Shown here in pieces: positions 25,967-34,017 of a DNA stretch of 64,000 nucleotides. The translations under genes and the position numbers were made by a program. Origin of the DNA: Nocardioides sp. (GTDB taxonomy: Bacteria > Actinomycetota > Actinomycetes > Propionibacteriales > Nocardioidaceae). Position 1 is the stretch's first letter. The number at the start of each line of letters is the position of its first letter. The stretch is taken from assembly GCA_002729525.1 (NCBI GenBank), contig PBYI01000046.1:1-64000 (forward strand), given 5' to 3'. The notes under the pieces are model-generated. The model was given only the letters and a program-made list of their open reading frames with translations, was not told where the DNA came from and made no database searches.

Positions 25967-26851
25967 GTGAGCGACGCCGAGCCCGTGGTCGCGTTCTGGC
26001 AGCGACTCGGCCTGCCGGGCTTGTACGACGTGCACGTGCACTTCCTCCCGCCGCGGCTGGAGGCCAAGGTGTGGGAGCAGTTCGACGTGGCCGGCCCGAA
26101 GATCGGCCGGGAGTGGCCGATCCGCTACCGCGGGACGGCCGAGGAGCGGCTGACGCAGCTGAGGTCCTTCGGTGTGCGGGCCTTCCCGACGCTGCCCTAC
26201 GCCCATCGGCCAGGGGTCGCGCCCTGGCTCAACGCCTGGTCGCGCGAGTTCGCCGAGGCGGTGCCGGAGGCACTGTGGTCGGCGACGTTCTATCCCGAGC
26301 CCGAGGCGGCGGCGTACGTCGGCGAGCTCGTCGTCGAGGGCGTCCGGCTGTTCAAGGTGCACACGCAGGTGGGGGAGTTCCACCTCGACGACCCGCTGCT
26401 GCGCGACGTCTGGGGGCTGCTGGAGGACAGCGGCACGCCGGCCCTCGTGCACGCCGGGTCCGGCCCGGTCGGCAACGACTTCACCGGTCCCGCGTCGATG
26501 GCACGGCTGCTCGCCGAGCATCCGCGGCTGCGGATCGTGGTCGCCCACCTGGGCGCGCCCGAGACCGACGGCTTCGCCCGGCTCGCGGCGTCGTACGACC
26601 ACGTCCACCTGGACACCTCGATGGCGGTGAGCAGATTCTTCGCCGGCGACGGGGCGGACGCCCGCGAGCTGGCGCCGCTGCTGCGCGACCTGGCACCGAG
26701 GGTGCTCTTCGGCTCGGACTTCCCGACGCTGCCGTTCGCGTACGGCGAGCAGCTCGACGCGCTCGCCGAGCTCGGGCTCGGCAACGACTGGCTCCGCGAC
26801 GTGTGCTGGCACAACGCCGTACGGCTGCTGGGGGAGCCCGCGGTCGTCTGA
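25967..26851 (+). CDS. Amidohydrolase-family (amidohydrolase 2) metal-dependent hydrolase
   Basis: This 294-aa TIM-barrel hydrolase has the metal motif YDVHVHF (residues ~20-26), later ligand regions VHAGSG and VVAHLGAPE, and the terminal Asp in LFGSDFPTLPF. Members include decarboxylases and hydrolases of cyclic or aromatic substrates; the substrate here cannot be inferred. It stands 67 bp after smpB with its own probable leaderless promoter. Confidence 0.85.
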   Translation: MSDAEPVVAFWQRLGLPGLYDVHVHFLPPRLEAKVWEQFDVAGPKIGREWPIRYRGTAEERLTQLRSFGVRAFPTLPYAHRPGVAPWLNAWSREFAEAVPEALWSATFYPEPEAAAYVGELVVEGVRLFKVHTQVGEFHLDDPLLRDVWGLLEDSGTPALVHAGSGPVGNDFTGPASMARLLAEHPRLRIVVAHLGAPETDGFARLAASYDHVHLDTSMAVSRFFAGDGADARELAPLLRDLAPRVLFGSDFPTLPFAYGEQLDALAELGLGNDWLRDVCWHNAVRLLGEPAVV

Positions 26852-26919
26852 GTGGTCCGCGGGTCCGCGCGTCGACGGTTCCGCTGGCGGGCGGCCCGTG
26901 GGTGCGACAGGCTGCGGTG

Positions 26920-27558
26920 GTGCACGAGACCGAGGCCTGGCAGACGATCGCCACCGAGCGCCGCGCGCTCGCCGACCTCCTCGAGGGGCTGACGCCGGAG
27001 CAGTGGGGCACCACCACGAGCCTGTGCGACGCGTGGACCGTCAAGGGCGTCGCGATCCACCTGATGGTCGGTCCGACCGGGTCGCTGCGGTCGTTCCTGT
27101 CGGCGATGGTCGCCGCGCGGGGGCGCTTCGAGCGGGCCAACGTGGTCCTGGTCCAGCGGAAGATGGCGATGCCCGTCGAGGCCGTGGTCGCCGACCTGCG
27201 CGACCGGGCGACGAGCCGATTCGCGCCGCCGACGATGGACGTCCACGCGCCGCTCACCGACCTGCTCGTGCACCGGCTCGACATCTGTGTGCCGCTCGGG
27301 ATCAAGCACGAGCGCTCGCTCGACCCGTGGGCGGAGGCCCTCGACTTCCTGCTGAGCCCGCGGGCGCGGCGCGGCTTCCTCCCGCAGGCGCCGCCGGAGC
27401 TGACGTACGCCGCCACCGACCTCGCCTGGACCGGCGGCTCCGGCCCGCGGGTCGAGGGGCCGGTCGAGGCGATCGCGCTGGCGATCCTCGGACGTTCACC
27501 GCGCCTCGACGAGCTCGCCGGGCCGGGCGCCGAGGTGCTGCGGGAGTGGGCGCGATGA
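26920..27558 (+). CDS. Maleylpyruvate isomerase / mycothiol-dependent (DinB-like) enzyme family protein
   Basis: This 212-aa protein starts VHETEAWQTIATERRALADL. It has the four-helix DinB/MDMPI layout with a metal-type His in the CDAWTVKGVAIHLMVG segment. A C-terminal domain of the mycothiol-dependent isomerase family covers about residues 130-212. Actinobacterial members use mycothiol or have unknown substrates. GTG 26917 and GTG 26920 are both possible. The stop overlaps the deaminase ATG by 4 nt (ATGA), so the two are probably co-translated. Confidence 0.8.
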   Translation: MHETEAWQTIATERRALADLLEGLTPEQWGTTTSLCDAWTVKGVAIHLMVGPTGSLRSFLSAMVAARGRFERANVVLVQRKMAMPVEAVVADLRDRATSRFAPPTMDVHAPLTDLLVHRLDICVPLGIKHERSLDPWAEALDFLLSPRARRGFLPQAPPELTYAATDLAWTGGSGPRVEGPVEAIALAILGRSPRLDELAGPGAEVLREWAR

Positions 27559-28031
27559 CCCCCGCTGCCGACCTGACCCACCTGCGTCGCGCGATCGCGG
27601 TCTCCCGGGCTGCCCGCGACCACGGCAACCACCCGTTCGGCGCGCTGCTGGTCGGCCCGGACGGGGTCGTCCTGCTGGAGGCCGAGAACACCGTCACGAC
27701 CGGGGAGGACGTCACCGGCCACGCCGAGACCAACCTGGTACGGCTCGCCTGGCGCGAGGTCGACCGTGACCTGCTGCCGCGGTGCACCCTGGTGACCTCG
27801 TGCGAGCCGTGCGCGATGTGCGCGGGCGCCATCTACTGGTCGGGCATCGGCCGGGTCGTCTTCGGGCTCGCGGAGTCGGGGCTGCGGGCGCTCACCGGCG
27901 ACCACGACGAGAACCCCACCATGGCGCTCCCGTGCCGGCAGGTGCTCGGTGCCGGCAGCCACGGTGTCGAGGTGTCGGGGCCGTACCTGGAGGACGAGGC
28001 GGCGGCGGTGCACGCGGGGTTCTGGGTGTAG
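27555..28031 (+). CDS. Nucleoside/tRNA-type deaminase (CDA fold)
   Basis: This 158-aa zinc deaminase has the motifs HAETNL and PCAMCAGAI, giving the zinc ligands His, Cys, Cys and the proton-shuttle Glu. The sequence NHPFGALLVGPDG resembles guanine deaminase and TadA-like proteins. It is not obviously the essential tRNA deaminase, so guanine or another base or nucleoside is a likely substrate. It is coupled to the upstream DinB-like gene. Confidence 0.88.
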   Translation: MTPAADLTHLRRAIAVSRAARDHGNHPFGALLVGPDGVVLLEAENTVTTGEDVTGHAETNLVRLAWREVDRDLLPRCTLVTSCEPCAMCAGAIYWSGIGRVVFGLAESGLRALTGDHDENPTMALPCRQVLGAGSHGVEVSGPYLEDEAAAVHAGFWV

Positions 28032-28053
28032 TTCTTCGGCCCTCCACAAATAA

Positions 28054-28096
28054 TCGAACACGCTATCGAATCCTGGCATTTCTGCGTAGAATCGAA
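28054..28096 (+). promoter_or_regulatory. Promoter region of the HNH gene: three ATCGAA repeats and a -10 box
   Basis: ATCGAA occurs at 28054-28059, 28066-28071 and 28091-28096 (spacings 12 and 25). TAGAAT at 28087-28092 lies 6 nt before the ATG at 28099, implying a leaderless message. The 67-bp gap is distinctly A/T-richer than its surroundings. Confidence 0.5.
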
Positions 28097-28098
28097 GC

Positions 28099-29400
28099 AT
28101 GCCCACCGCCCTCCTGACCAGCGACGACACCCGCACGCCCGCGGGCCTGGTCGCCGCCGTGCGGGAGGTAGCGGCGCTCAAGCGGAGGGTGGCGCTCGAC
28201 GAGGCGCTGACCGTGCTGGCGTGGGTCGAGGCCCGCGCGCTGCCCGACGAGCTCGCGACAGCGGAGCGCTCGTCCGAGCGGGTCGAGGAGTCGTGGCGCT
28301 GGGGCGTGCACGCCGCCCACCTGGCCGGTCCGGGCGCCCCGGTGGTCGCCGAGCACGAGGCCTACGAGGTCACCGCCGCGCTCGGGCTGTCGCGCCAGGC
28401 CGGCTGCTCCTACGTCGGCGAGCTGATCGAGCTGCGCTACCGCCTGCCGCGCATCTGGGCGCGGGTCGTCGACCTGTCCCTGCCGCTGTTCAAGGCGCGC
28501 CGGATCGCCGAGCGCACCGTGCTGCTGCCGGAGGACGGCGCGGCGTACGTCGACGCGCAGCTGGCGTGGGCGGCCGACAAGACCACGTGGGCGCAGATCG
28601 ACCGCACCGTGGCCGAGGCGGTCGCCCGGTTCGCGCCGGACCTCGCGCCCGACGACGTCGCCGACGAGCTCGACGTACGCCTCGGGCTCGACCGGCCGCA
28701 CGGTGGCGTCGTCGCGCTCGACGGGCTCCTCGACCTGGTCGACGCCCACGACCTGGAGGACGCGCTCCAGGCGGGTGCCGCCGTGCTGCGGGCCGGCGGG
28801 AGCGAGGAGCCGCTCGGTGCGCGCCGGGCGCGCACGCTCGGCGACCTCGCCCGCGGTCAGGCGGCCCTCGACCTCGAGGACGCGGCGCCCGGCGGGTCCG
28901 CCAGTCCGGTGGGGGAGAAGCGGCCCGTCGTGGTCAATCTCGTCCGTGGTGACGAGACCGCGGAGGCCTTCGTCCGTCCGGGCTCGCCGACCGCCGTCTC
29001 GGTCGAGCAGGTGCGGTCGTGGTGCTCGGCCAGCACCCGGGTCACCGTGCGCGAGGTGCTCGACCTCGGCTCGACCGCCGGCAGTGACGCCTACGTCGTA
29101 CCCCGCCGGCTCGCCGAGCAGGTCCGCTGGCTGCACCCGACCTGCGTGTTCCCCGAGTGCCGGGTGCCGTCGGTGTCCTGCGACCTCGATCATCTCGAGC
29201 CGTACGCCGACGGTGGACCGACCGCGCCACACAACCTCGCCCCGCTGTGCCGACGGCACCACCGCGCCAAGACCCACACCGGGTGGCGCTACCGACGCCT
29301 CGACGACGGGGTGTTCGAGTGGACCGGACCGATGGGGCAGATCTTCCGCGTCGACGACCGGCGACAACGCCCGAGACCCTCGCCAGACCTGCGGGTCTGA
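28099..29400 (+). CDS. DUF222 / HNH endonuclease family protein
   Basis: This 433-aa protein has an N-terminal DUF222 (13E12 repeat) region to about residue 330 and a C-terminal HNH nuclease motif. The visible residues are paired Cys (CVFPEC), DLDHLEPYADGG, the Asn in PHNLAPLC and CRRHHRAK. The fold suggests a DNA nuclease. The target and role are unknown; multicopy families in these bacteria have been suggested to be mobile or repair-related, which is unproven. Its paralogue starts at 527 on the other strand. Adjacent genes give no functional hint. Confidence 0.92.
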   Translation: MPTALLTSDDTRTPAGLVAAVREVAALKRRVALDEALTVLAWVEARALPDELATAERSSERVEESWRWGVHAAHLAGPGAPVVAEHEAYEVTAALGLSRQAGCSYVGELIELRYRLPRIWARVVDLSLPLFKARRIAERTVLLPEDGAAYVDAQLAWAADKTTWAQIDRTVAEAVARFAPDLAPDDVADELDVRLGLDRPHGGVVALDGLLDLVDAHDLEDALQAGAAVLRAGGSEEPLGARRARTLGDLARGQAALDLEDAAPGGSASPVGEKRPVVVNLVRGDETAEAFVRPGSPTAVSVEQVRSWCSASTRVTVREVLDLGSTAGSDAYVVPRRLAEQVRWLHPTCVFPECRVPSVSCDLDHLEPYADGGPTAPHNLAPLCRRHHRAKTHTGWRYRRLDDGVFEWTGPMGQIFRVDDRRQRPRPSPDLRV

Positions 29401-29403
29401 CGC

Positions 29404-29409
29404 TACGTT
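29404..29409 (+). promoter_or_regulatory. -10 element, leaderless promoter of the secreted protein at 29417
   Basis: TACGTT with 7 nt before the GTG at 29417, starting only 4 nt after the preceding stop codon. Confidence 0.45.
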
Positions 29410-29416
29410 CCAGCAC

Positions 29417-30010
29417 GTGACCCGCCGATCTCTCGGGCTGAGGCCCGCGGTCCTGCTGACGACCCTGCTCGCCGTCCTGCTCCCGATGGCCCTCACCGGT
29501 GCGGCCCACGCCGCCTCCGGCTTCACCGTGCGCGACCCTCTAGGCGACGTACGGATCCTCGACCGCGGCGCCGGATGGACCGGTGCGGAGCTGCGCTCGA
29601 TCGACCTCCGCACGGTCCGGGTGACCCGGAAGAGCGGCGGCACGGTGTTCCGCGTGCGCATCGCCGACGTGCGGCCGCGCATGGACGGCGACCAGATGGT
29701 GTTCCTGACCGCGACACCCCCGAAGGGCGCCGGTCGCTTCCCGCGTCTCGACGTCGGGATGAGCGCCCAGCAACGCGACCTCGGGTACGCCATCCTCACC
29801 ACCGGCAACACGTCGTACCGCACCTGCGACCCGCTGCGTGCCCGGGTCGACGACCGCGCGTCCGCGATCTCGCTGCGCATCCCGAAGCGCTGCCTGCCGC
29901 GCACGAAGGTGCGCCTGCACGTCGCGTCGTACGTCGGCTACTTCCGCAGCGAGGGCCCGTCCGCCAGCAAGGACAAGATCCCGTACACGCGGCCCGTGCG
30001 GCTGCGCTGA
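29417..30010 (+). CDS. Secreted protein of unknown function
   Basis: This 197-aa protein has a clear signal peptide (LLTTLLAVLLPMALTGAAHAAS, cut near residue 33). A beta-rich domain follows that starts FTVRDPLGDV, contains VTRKSGGTVFRVRIADV and ends with a Cys pair (YRTCDP, KRCLPR). I do not recognise the family. Similar DPxGD segments occur in secreted actinobacterial proteins of unknown role. It lies between the HNH gene and ssrA. Confidence 0.8.
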   Translation: MTRRSLGLRPAVLLTTLLAVLLPMALTGAAHAASGFTVRDPLGDVRILDRGAGWTGAELRSIDLRTVRVTRKSGGTVFRVRIADVRPRMDGDQMVFLTATPPKGAGRFPRLDVGMSAQQRDLGYAILTTGNTSYRTCDPLRARVDDRASAISLRIPKRCLPRTKVRLHVASYVGYFRSEGPSASKDKIPYTRPVRLR

Positions 30011-30054
30011 CCTCGGTGGACGGTGCGCGGAACAAACGGGTGGACCGGCGCCGT

Positions 30055-30060
30055 TAGGAT
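30055..30060 (+). promoter_or_regulatory. Candidate -10 box for ssrA
   Basis: TAGGAT, 18 nt upstream of the mature tmRNA 5' end at 30079. A transcript starting about 7 nt downstream would leave a short 5' precursor for RNase P to remove. No good -35 box is visible. Confidence 0.35.
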
Positions 30061-30078
30061 GGGTGACACAACTCAAGA

Positions 30079-30447
30079 GGGGCTGATCGGTTTCGACTTG
30101 GGACGCTAGTTCCAGGGGAAGCGGGTCGAGGAGCCAGCGTCATCTCGTAAACGATCGCTGGGAACCAATAACTGCCAACACCAAGCGCAGTTCGTTCGCT
30201 CTCGCCGCCTGACGCGGTGATCGGACCGTCCAACCGGGTGCCCGTCTCCGACCCGGACCTGGGCGTCGACTAGGAGACTTGCTGTTCATCTGTCGTCAGG
30301 ACGGATGACCGGGACTCAAACCTGACTGGGCCTGTCGGTGAGCTGTCCGTGGCAGCACCCGGGCCGAGCAACACGTGAGCACGGACTACACCCGTAGAAG
30401 CCCTGGATCGGTGCTCGAGGACCGGGGTTCGATTCCCCGCAGCTCCA
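30079..30447 (+). ncRNA. ssrA: Transfer-messenger RNA (tmRNA)
   Basis: The 5' end GGGGCTGATCGGTTTCGACT and the 3' T-arm GGTTCGATTCC followed by CAGCTCCA are diagnostic of tmRNA. The ends pair as a 7-bp acceptor stem (GGGGCTG with CAGCTCC) containing the G3-U70 wobble recognised by alanyl-tRNA synthetase. The CCA tail is not encoded. The tag frame runs from 30174 to the TGA at 30210-30212 and encodes ANTKRSSFALAA, resuming at GCC. With SmpB (25420) it rescues stalled ribosomes and marks the nascent protein for proteolysis through the C-terminal ALAA. A strong hairpin follows. Confidence 0.97.
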
Positions 30448-30457
30448 CGCACGATGC

Positions 30458-30504
30458 GAACTGGCCTCTGACCTGCACGAACAGTGTGGTTCAGAGGCCA
30501 GTTC
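30458..30504 (+). terminator. ssrA terminator hairpin
   Basis: GAACTGGCCTCTGA (30458-30471) and TCAGAGGCCAGTTC (30491-30504) are a perfect 14-bp stem with a 19-nt loop, beginning 11 nt after the tmRNA end. No long U-tract follows. From here to 30648 no gene is seen. Confidence 0.8.
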
Positions 30505-30648
30505 CATTCCGCGTCAAGGATGTGTCGGCTGGCTGCCCGACGCCCGGCGGGGCAACCGGTCGGGTGCGCCCGGCGCCGGTCGTGCGGGTCCCTCAATTCT
30601 TCGTCGCGTCGTTCCATGAAATACCGCCTGCTACGTCGTCGCTGTCCC

Positions 30649-30654
30649 TACGCT
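30649..30654 (+). promoter_or_regulatory. -10 element, leaderless promoter of small secreted protein
   Basis: TACGCT with 7 nt before the ATG at 30662. Confidence 0.45.
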
Positions 30655-30661
30655 CCGGACC

Positions 30662-31033
30662 ATGCCGAAGCCTCGATCCCTCTTCTCCGCCCTTCTCGCC
30701 GCTCTGGCGCTCGTCGCCTCACTGGCGGTGGCACCGGTCGCCCTCGGGGCGCCGGTGGCCGGATCGGCCGGCGCCGCCTCGGTGTCGGAGAAACGAACGG
30801 TCTGCTCGAACGGGCGGGTCTACCTCGTCGTCAGGAACATCTCCTGCAAGCACGGCCGCAAGATCATCAAGCGTGCGGAGAGGGCGTTCTGGGAGCAGGG
30901 CGACGGTCCGAACAACGTGGGCAAGTACCGCTGCACCTACCCCGCGTATCTGGGTGACATCCGATGCAGCTTCCGGGGCAACGCGTCGCTGCCCAAGCGC
31001 GAGCGGAAGTCGGTCCGGCACGCCACCGAGTAG
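30662..31033 (+). CDS. Small secreted Cys-containing protein
   Basis: This 123-aa protein has a signal peptide (LLAALALVASLAVAPVALGA, cut near residue 35-40) and a mature part of about 80 residues with four Cys (VCSNG, ISCKH, YRCTY, IRCSF), probably two disulfides. It is basic at the C-terminus. No family is recognised. A hairpin at 31054-31073 ends the transcript. Confidence 0.72.
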   Translation: MPKPRSLFSALLAALALVASLAVAPVALGAPVAGSAGAASVSEKRTVCSNGRVYLVVRNISCKHGRKIIKRAERAFWEQGDGPNNVGKYRCTYPAYLGDIRCSFRGNASLPKRERKSVRHATE

Positions 31034-31053
31034 GCCCGCGCTACCTCCCGGAT

Positions 31054-31073
31054 GCGCTGGGCAGCCCCAGCGC
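31054..31073. terminator. Terminator hairpin after the small secreted protein
   Basis: GCGCTGGG (31054-31061) pairs with CCCAGCGC (31066-31073) around the loop CAGC, 20 bp after the stop codon at 31033. Confidence 0.6.
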
Positions 31074-31130
31074 GCAGGTGGCGGTCCAGCCCACGCTCAG
31101 CCTCCGCTCGATCCGGCCGATCGGACTCCC

Positions 31131-31433
31131 GTGGAGATCAGCCCTGCCCGGACGACGAGCAGCGGACCCACGCCCGTCTACGGGCGGATGCGGCGGCTCG
31201 CTGATGCGATCGCGGACCCGGACAGCACGCCGGCGCAGCGGGCGCGGTGGCAGGCGGAGCACGTCGAGCTGTCGGCGCGGCTGGTCGGGGAGGTGGGGGC
31301 GCGGACGGCCGGGGGAGCGGACCTGGTCGACCGGATGACGCGGGTGCCGGAGGCGCGCGACGGGCGGGTGCCGCGGGTGCCGGACTGCGCCGACGCCGAC
31401 CCTCGGTCGACGTCGCTCGACCGGTACGCCTAA
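31131..31433 (+). CDS. Small hypothetical protein
   Basis: This 100-aa frame from GTG 31131 starts VEISPARTTSSGPTPVYGR. It contains an amphipathic helical stretch (MRRLADAIADPDSTPAQRAR to VELSARLVGEV). Third-position G/C is high, as in real genes of the window. No family is recognised and no ribosome site is convincing, so it could be spurious. In-frame sequence upstream overlaps tmRNA and the small secreted gene and is not coding. Confidence 0.45.
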   Translation: MEISPARTTSSGPTPVYGRMRRLADAIADPDSTPAQRARWQAEHVELSARLVGEVGARTAGGADLVDRMTRVPEARDGRVPRVPDCADADPRSTSLDRYA

Positions 31434-31497
31434 GCAGGCTGACCTGGTGCGGGGCGGGGCCTGTGGAATTCGTGACCCACGGAGCGCCGTCCTCACC

Positions 31498-31503
31498 TAC
31501 CCT
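31498..31503 (+). promoter_or_regulatory. -10 element, leaderless promoter of the first SGNH gene
   Basis: TACCCT with 7 nt before the ATG at 31511. Confidence 0.45.
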
Positions 31504-31510
31504 GACCGAC

Positions 31511-32659
31511 ATGCGACGGGTGCTCCCCCCGCGCGTACGCCACAGTGCGCGCAGCCACCTCCTGCTCACGACGATCGTCGGGCTGCTCCTCGGCATGCTC
31601 GCGCTCGGGGCTCAGCCGGCCTCCGCCGCCCCCGCGGCGACCCCGGCCGCGCCCCCTGCCGCGGCCGCGGACGAGCCCGAGCCGGGCATCCTGTGCTCGC
31701 TCGTCCCCGAGCTCTGCGAGCCGGAGCCCGACCCGGACCCCGAGCCTGAGCCGGACCCCGATCCGGGCACCGACCCCGAGCCCGAGCCGGACCCCGTCGA
31801 CGAGCTCGAGTCGGACCCGGACGCGGTGAAGCTGCCGCGCGGGTGCCGCGACGAGCGGGGCTACATGAAGCCCCGGCCGTGCCGGATCGGGCGGACCAAG
31901 CGCGGTGCGCCCACGATCTTCGTGTACGGCGACTCCCACGCCGGCCAGATGCTGCCGGCCGTCGAGCGCGCCATCGGCAAGAAGCGCATCAACCTCGTGC
32001 TGCTGATGCTCGGCGCCTGCCCCCCGATGCTCACCGACCCCAAGCGCCCCGGCGGCGACGGTGCCAACGTCTGCCAGGAGTTCGGCAACGACGTGGCCGA
32101 GCGGTTCCGCAAGCTCCAGGCCAAGGGCAAGGTCTTCCGTGTCGTCGCCGGCATGGGCTGGCAGCTGTACCACAACGTGCTCTCCGAGCCCGACGACGTC
32201 GACCGCGCCTACCCGACGTACGTCAACCCCTACATCCGCACCAACGCCCACCGCGGCCGCACCCGCACCCAGGCACTCTTCGAGCAGCTCGGGAGGTGGG
32301 GGGTCCGCGTCGACCTCGTCGGTCAGCTGCCGATGGTCTACGAGCGCGCGCCGGAGTGCGAGCAGGGCGAGTTCGAGTGCGACCTGCCGCGCCGGGCGAC
32401 GCTCAAGGACGCCCAGGCCAACCGGGCCCAGGCGCAGCGGCTGCGCAAGCTCGTCGGCAGGAGCGGCCCGCTCATCTCGCCGGCGAGCGAGTTCTGCGAC
32501 CGCAAGGTCTGCCGCGGCACCATCGACGGCGTCCCGACCTACTTCGACCGGTTCCACATCGGCAAGCGGGCCTCCCGCCGACTGGCGTCGTACTTCAAGC
32601 CGACCGTGAAGGCCGTCCAGCGCGCCGACAAGCGCGCCCGGAAGGCTGCGAGGCGCTAG
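31511..32659 (+). CDS. Secreted SGNH-domain protein with acidic Pro/Asp/Glu linker
   Basis: This 382-aa protein has a signal peptide (LLLTTIVGLLLGMLALGAQPASA), a short Cys pair (LCSLVPELC) and a PEPDPDP-type acidic linker (residues ~74-98). An SGNH hydrolase domain follows: block I YGDSHAG (Asp141-Ser142) and the C-terminal Asp/His pair in YFDRFHIG (Asp346, His349). This layout matches the SGNH domain attached to OafA-type acyltransferases, but the membrane acyltransferase part is missing. It probably adds or removes acyl groups on an envelope glycan. It is paralogous to 37670-38887. Its stop shares CTAG with the stop of the convergent GT-C gene. Confidence 0.82.
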   Translation: MRRVLPPRVRHSARSHLLLTTIVGLLLGMLALGAQPASAAPAATPAAPPAAAADEPEPGILCSLVPELCEPEPDPDPEPEPDPDPGTDPEPEPDPVDELESDPDAVKLPRGCRDERGYMKPRPCRIGRTKRGAPTIFVYGDSHAGQMLPAVERAIGKKRINLVLLMLGACPPMLTDPKRPGGDGANVCQEFGNDVAERFRKLQAKGKVFRVVAGMGWQLYHNVLSEPDDVDRAYPTYVNPYIRTNAHRGRTRTQALFEQLGRWGVRVDLVGQLPMVYERAPECEQGEFECDLPRRATLKDAQANRAQAQRLRKLVGRSGPLISPASEFCDRKVCRGTIDGVPTYFDRFHIGKRASRRLASYFKPTVKAVQRADKRARKAARR

Positions 32660-34017
32660 CCGCCGACCACGCGGCAGGGCAGCACGACGTACCAGTTGCT
32701 GGGTGACTGCCACAGCTCCGCCGGCGCGCCCGGACGGCGCCCGTCGCAGTCGACCCGCGCCTGCGTGACCGCCTCCGACCACGACGGGTCGGTGTAGCGC
32801 GTGAAGCCGTCGGGCACCTGCCAGCTCGTCACCAGCCCGTACGCCGTCGCGGCCACCAGCGCCGCGGTGAGCACCTTCGCGCCGAGCAGCAGGGGACGCC
32901 GGTCCGACCCGACGGAGCGGTCGCGCGTCCACGCGGCCTCGGCCAGCATCGCCAGCGCGACGAGCAGCAGCACCGCCGGGGGGACGTAATAGCGGCCGCT
33001 GAACGACACCTCGGTGGTGTCGATGCTGGTGAGGTACGCCGGGGCGGCGTACGCGAGCCCGCCCACGACCACCAGCAGTGCCGGGACGACCAGGTCGCGG
33101 CCGCGCCCGGAGAGCAGGAGCGCCACCGCGCCGGCGAGGAGCACCAGCAGGGCGAGGAGCCCGACGAGCACGCCGGGGGCCTCGTGCGGCGCACCCGCGT
33201 CGCCGTACCGCGCCTGACCGAGCACCGCGTCGCCGACGACCCGGCGCAGCCAGCCCGCGGGCAGTGCGGCCAGGTCGCGCTGACCGGTGACGTCGCCACG
33301 GGCGGGCGCCGTGGCCATCACCAGCGCCTGGACACCGAGCGCGACGACGCCGACGGCCGCGAGCACCACCGAGCGCCGCGAGCGCACGCACAGCGCCACC
33401 GCGCAGGCGAGCGCGGCCCCGAGCCCGGCGAACGGCGACGAGAGGCAGGCCAGCGCGAGCACCAGCGCCGAGCCGACCCGGCCCACGAGCCGCTGCGGCG
33501 ACCACAGCGGCGCGAGCACCGCGCCGGCGAGCAGGAACCACTGGCTGTTGGCGACGTTGGCGATCACCTCCCACCCGAGCGGTACGACGGCGACCGCGAG
33601 CGCCGCGACGACCGCTGCCGGCCGACCGGGCCGGTGGGCGCGGACCACGTGGTAGACGAGCAGCGCGACGAGCGCCTGCACGACGACGGCCGCCAGGGAG
33701 ATCCCGACGCCCTGCCAGGTCAGGGGCAGGTGCGACACCGGCTCGGCCGCCAGCCGGGCGACGACGTGCGCGTAGCCGCGGTAGGGGTCGAGCAGCGCCC
33801 CGAGCAGCCCCTGCTCGTGCGCGCCCTGGAGGAAGATCGGGCCGTCCTCGGCCCACACCACGCCGTCGTACGACGTGCGCCCGAGACGTAGCGAGGCCAG
33901 CAGGAACGCCACGACCGCGACGGCCACCGACTCCAGGGCGCCGGTGCGCGTGGCCGGCACCGGCGCGAGCAGACGTCCGAGCGGGTCGAGCCGCGCCAGG
34001 CGCTCGCGCGTGGTCAC
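32656..34017 (-). CDS. Polytopic membrane protein, probable GT-C glycosyltransferase
   Basis: This 453-aa protein has about ten or more membrane segments. The first extracytoplasmic loop contains WAEDGPIFLQGA, an acidic pair in the position where GT-C enzymes bind a lipid-phosphate sugar and metal. The C-terminus carries a small soluble part with a Cys pair. GT-C enzymes use polyprenyl-phosphate sugars outside the membrane. As last gene of the DPA-type operon it is a good candidate arabinofuranosyltransferase, but the family is not certain. The GTG start overlaps the reductase stop by 4 nt. Confidence 0.75.
   Translation of the reverse strand: MTTRERLARLDPLGRLLAPVPATRTGALESVAVAVVAFLLASLRLGRTSYDGVVWAEDGPIFLQGAHEQGLLGALLDPYRGYAHVVARLAAEPVSHLPLTWQGVGISLAAVVVQALVALLVYHVVRAHRPGRPAAVVAALAVAVVPLGWEVIANVANSQWFLLAGAVLAPLWSPQRLVGRVGSALVLALACLSSPFAGLGAALACAVALCVRSRRSVVLAAVGVVALGVQALVMATAPARGDVTGQRDLAALPAGWLRRVVGDAVLGQARYGDAGAPHEAPGVLVGLLALLVLLAGAVALLLSGRGRDLVVPALLVVVGGLAYAAPAYLTSIDTTEVSFSGRYYVPPAVLLLVALAMLAEAAWTRDRSVGSDRRPLLLGAKVLTAALVAATAYGLVTSWQVPDGFTRYTDPSWSEAVTQARVDCDGRRPGAPAELWQSPSNWYVVLPCRVVGG

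Noticed and set aside
30448..30661. Possible genomic-island attachment site at the 3' end of ssrA
   Set aside because: tmRNA genes are common integration sites, but no integrase or repeated copy of the 3' end was seen in the window.
30375..31130. In-frame upstream extension of the small gene at 31131, through ssrA and the small secreted protein
   Set aside because: It would translate the tmRNA 3' end and overlap a gene with a signal peptide in another frame.
31725..31800. CRISPR-like or satellite array
   Set aside because: The regular sequence encodes an acidic Pro/Asp/Glu linker in frame; no spacers.
31493..33856. 787-residue minus-strand frame across the SGNH and GT-C genes
   Set aside because: Spans two real genes in the wrong frame; Arg/Ala/Pro-rich shadow composition.
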